Assembly: GCA_028685445.1 (NCBI GenBank)
Contig: JAQUDY010000082.1
Span: 1 to 5,014 of the forward strand
Reading direction: 5' to 3'
From: Bacilli bacterium
GTDB taxonomy: Bacteria > Bacillota_I > Bacilli_A > RF39 > UBA660
Length of the DNA stretch: 5,014 bases
Below, one piece after another: positions 4,649 through 5,014 of this stretch (positions are counted from its first letter, which is position 1; every line of letters starts with the position of its first letter). The notes under the pieces are model-generated. The model was not told the DNA's origin and did not search any database. It saw only the letters and a program-made list of their open reading frames with translations. A program made the translations under genes and the position numbers.

Positions 4649-5014
4649 ATGAAAAAAACAAAGAAACAAATAAAAAAGCCTAATATGTTTAATAAAATAT
4701 TATCTTTCATATTAATTGTTATTAGTGTTTTTACTGCTAGTGTAATTTTATATTTTGAAATGCTTCCTTTGAAATATTTAATTGGACTTTTTATAATTTC
4801 TAGTTTAATAATATTTGGAATTAGTTATAAATTAAATACTAAAACAAATAAATTCACAAAAATCGTTATGTCTTTATTAAGTTTTATTATAATTATAATA
4901 GAAGCATTAGGAATTTCATTTGCATTTGGAACGATTGATTTTTTAAATAATATATATGATACTGGATACAGAACAGAAACTTATAACATATATGTTTTAA
5001 AAAATAGTGAATAT
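4649..5014 (+). CDS. LytR-CpsA-Psr (LCP) family protein, N-terminal part (partial, 3' end outside window)
   Basis: LCP proteins attach teichoic acids or capsule polymers to peptidoglycan on the outer face of the membrane. The 122 visible residues have a Lys-rich cytoplasmic start (MKKTKKQIKK), then three hydrophobic helices at about 15-36, 43-60 and 71-94, and then an outside stretch containing YRTETYNIYVLKNSEY (107-122). This three-helix N-terminus, with LPLKYL (39-44) before helix 2, a Lys-rich loop (NKFTKI) before helix 3, and the Tyr-Thr-Glu-x-Tyr...Val-Leu-x-x-Ser segment after it, resembles pneumococcal CpsA, where an accessory domain precedes the catalytic LCP domain. The catalytic domain is beyond the edge, so the enzyme function is inferred. 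The start is ATG behind AAGGAAGTGA (6-base gap), an almost perfect ribosome site. A terminator and weak promoter precede it. Other multi-helix membrane proteins remain possible. Confidence 0.6.
   Translation, partial: MKKTKKQIKKPNMFNKILSFILIVISVFTASVILYFEMLPLKYLIGLFIISSLIIFGISYKLNTKTNKFTKIVMSLLSFIIIIIEALGISFAFGTIDFLNNIYDTGYRTETYNIYVLKNSEY

Overview
The window is very AT-rich throughout, uses the standard bacterial code (TGG for Trp, no in-frame TGA), and carries strong Shine-Dalgarno sites and A/T-rich promoters. With the gene content (WhiA tail, ClpP, a Firmicutes-type nucleoside kinase, GAPDH, a CpsA-like LCP protein) this points to a low-GC Firmicute of the Bacilli/Erysipelotrichia/RF39-like kind. 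A genus cannot be named from the sequence.

Layout, left to right. Bases 1-73 hold the last codons of a rightward gene that reads like the C-terminal HTH of WhiA. It runs tail to tail into clpP on the minus strand, and the two reading frames overlap by 8 bp. From the 645-745 gap two divergent promoters fire with overlapping -35 hexamers: leftward into clpP and rightward into a two-gene unit. That unit is a 488-aa nucleoside (uridine-kinase-like) kinase followed by a type I glyceraldehyde-3-phosphate dehydrogenase, whose TTG start lies inside the kinase gene (14-bp overlap). A weak A/T-rich hairpin with a T-tract covers the GAPDH stop codon. Just after it is a small two-helix membrane protein of unknown function. 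A well-formed extended -10 promoter near 3476-3504 then drives a secreted/membrane-anchored protein of the DUF2207 type (344 aa). A good rho-independent terminator (4578-4607) closes that gene, and a further gene runs off the right edge. Its 122 visible residues have the three-helix N-terminus of a CpsA-type LytR-CpsA-Psr protein.

How the genes relate. The left half is housekeeping: proteolysis, nucleoside salvage and central carbon metabolism. A whiA-clpP-gap neighbourhood is also known in Staphylococcus, so the order looks ancestral, but the usual pgk/tpi partners of gap are missing and the kinase takes their place. The right half is envelope-related. Codon choice shifts between the halves (GTA-rich to GTT-rich valine codons). 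The most informative oddities are the non-Asp residue at the NAD-discriminating position of GAPDH, the kinase without its N-terminal TGS-like region, and the compact divergent promoter. No CRISPR array, mobile element, tRNA, rRNA or clear novel multi-gene system is visible, and no gene-free stretch exceeds about 110 bases.
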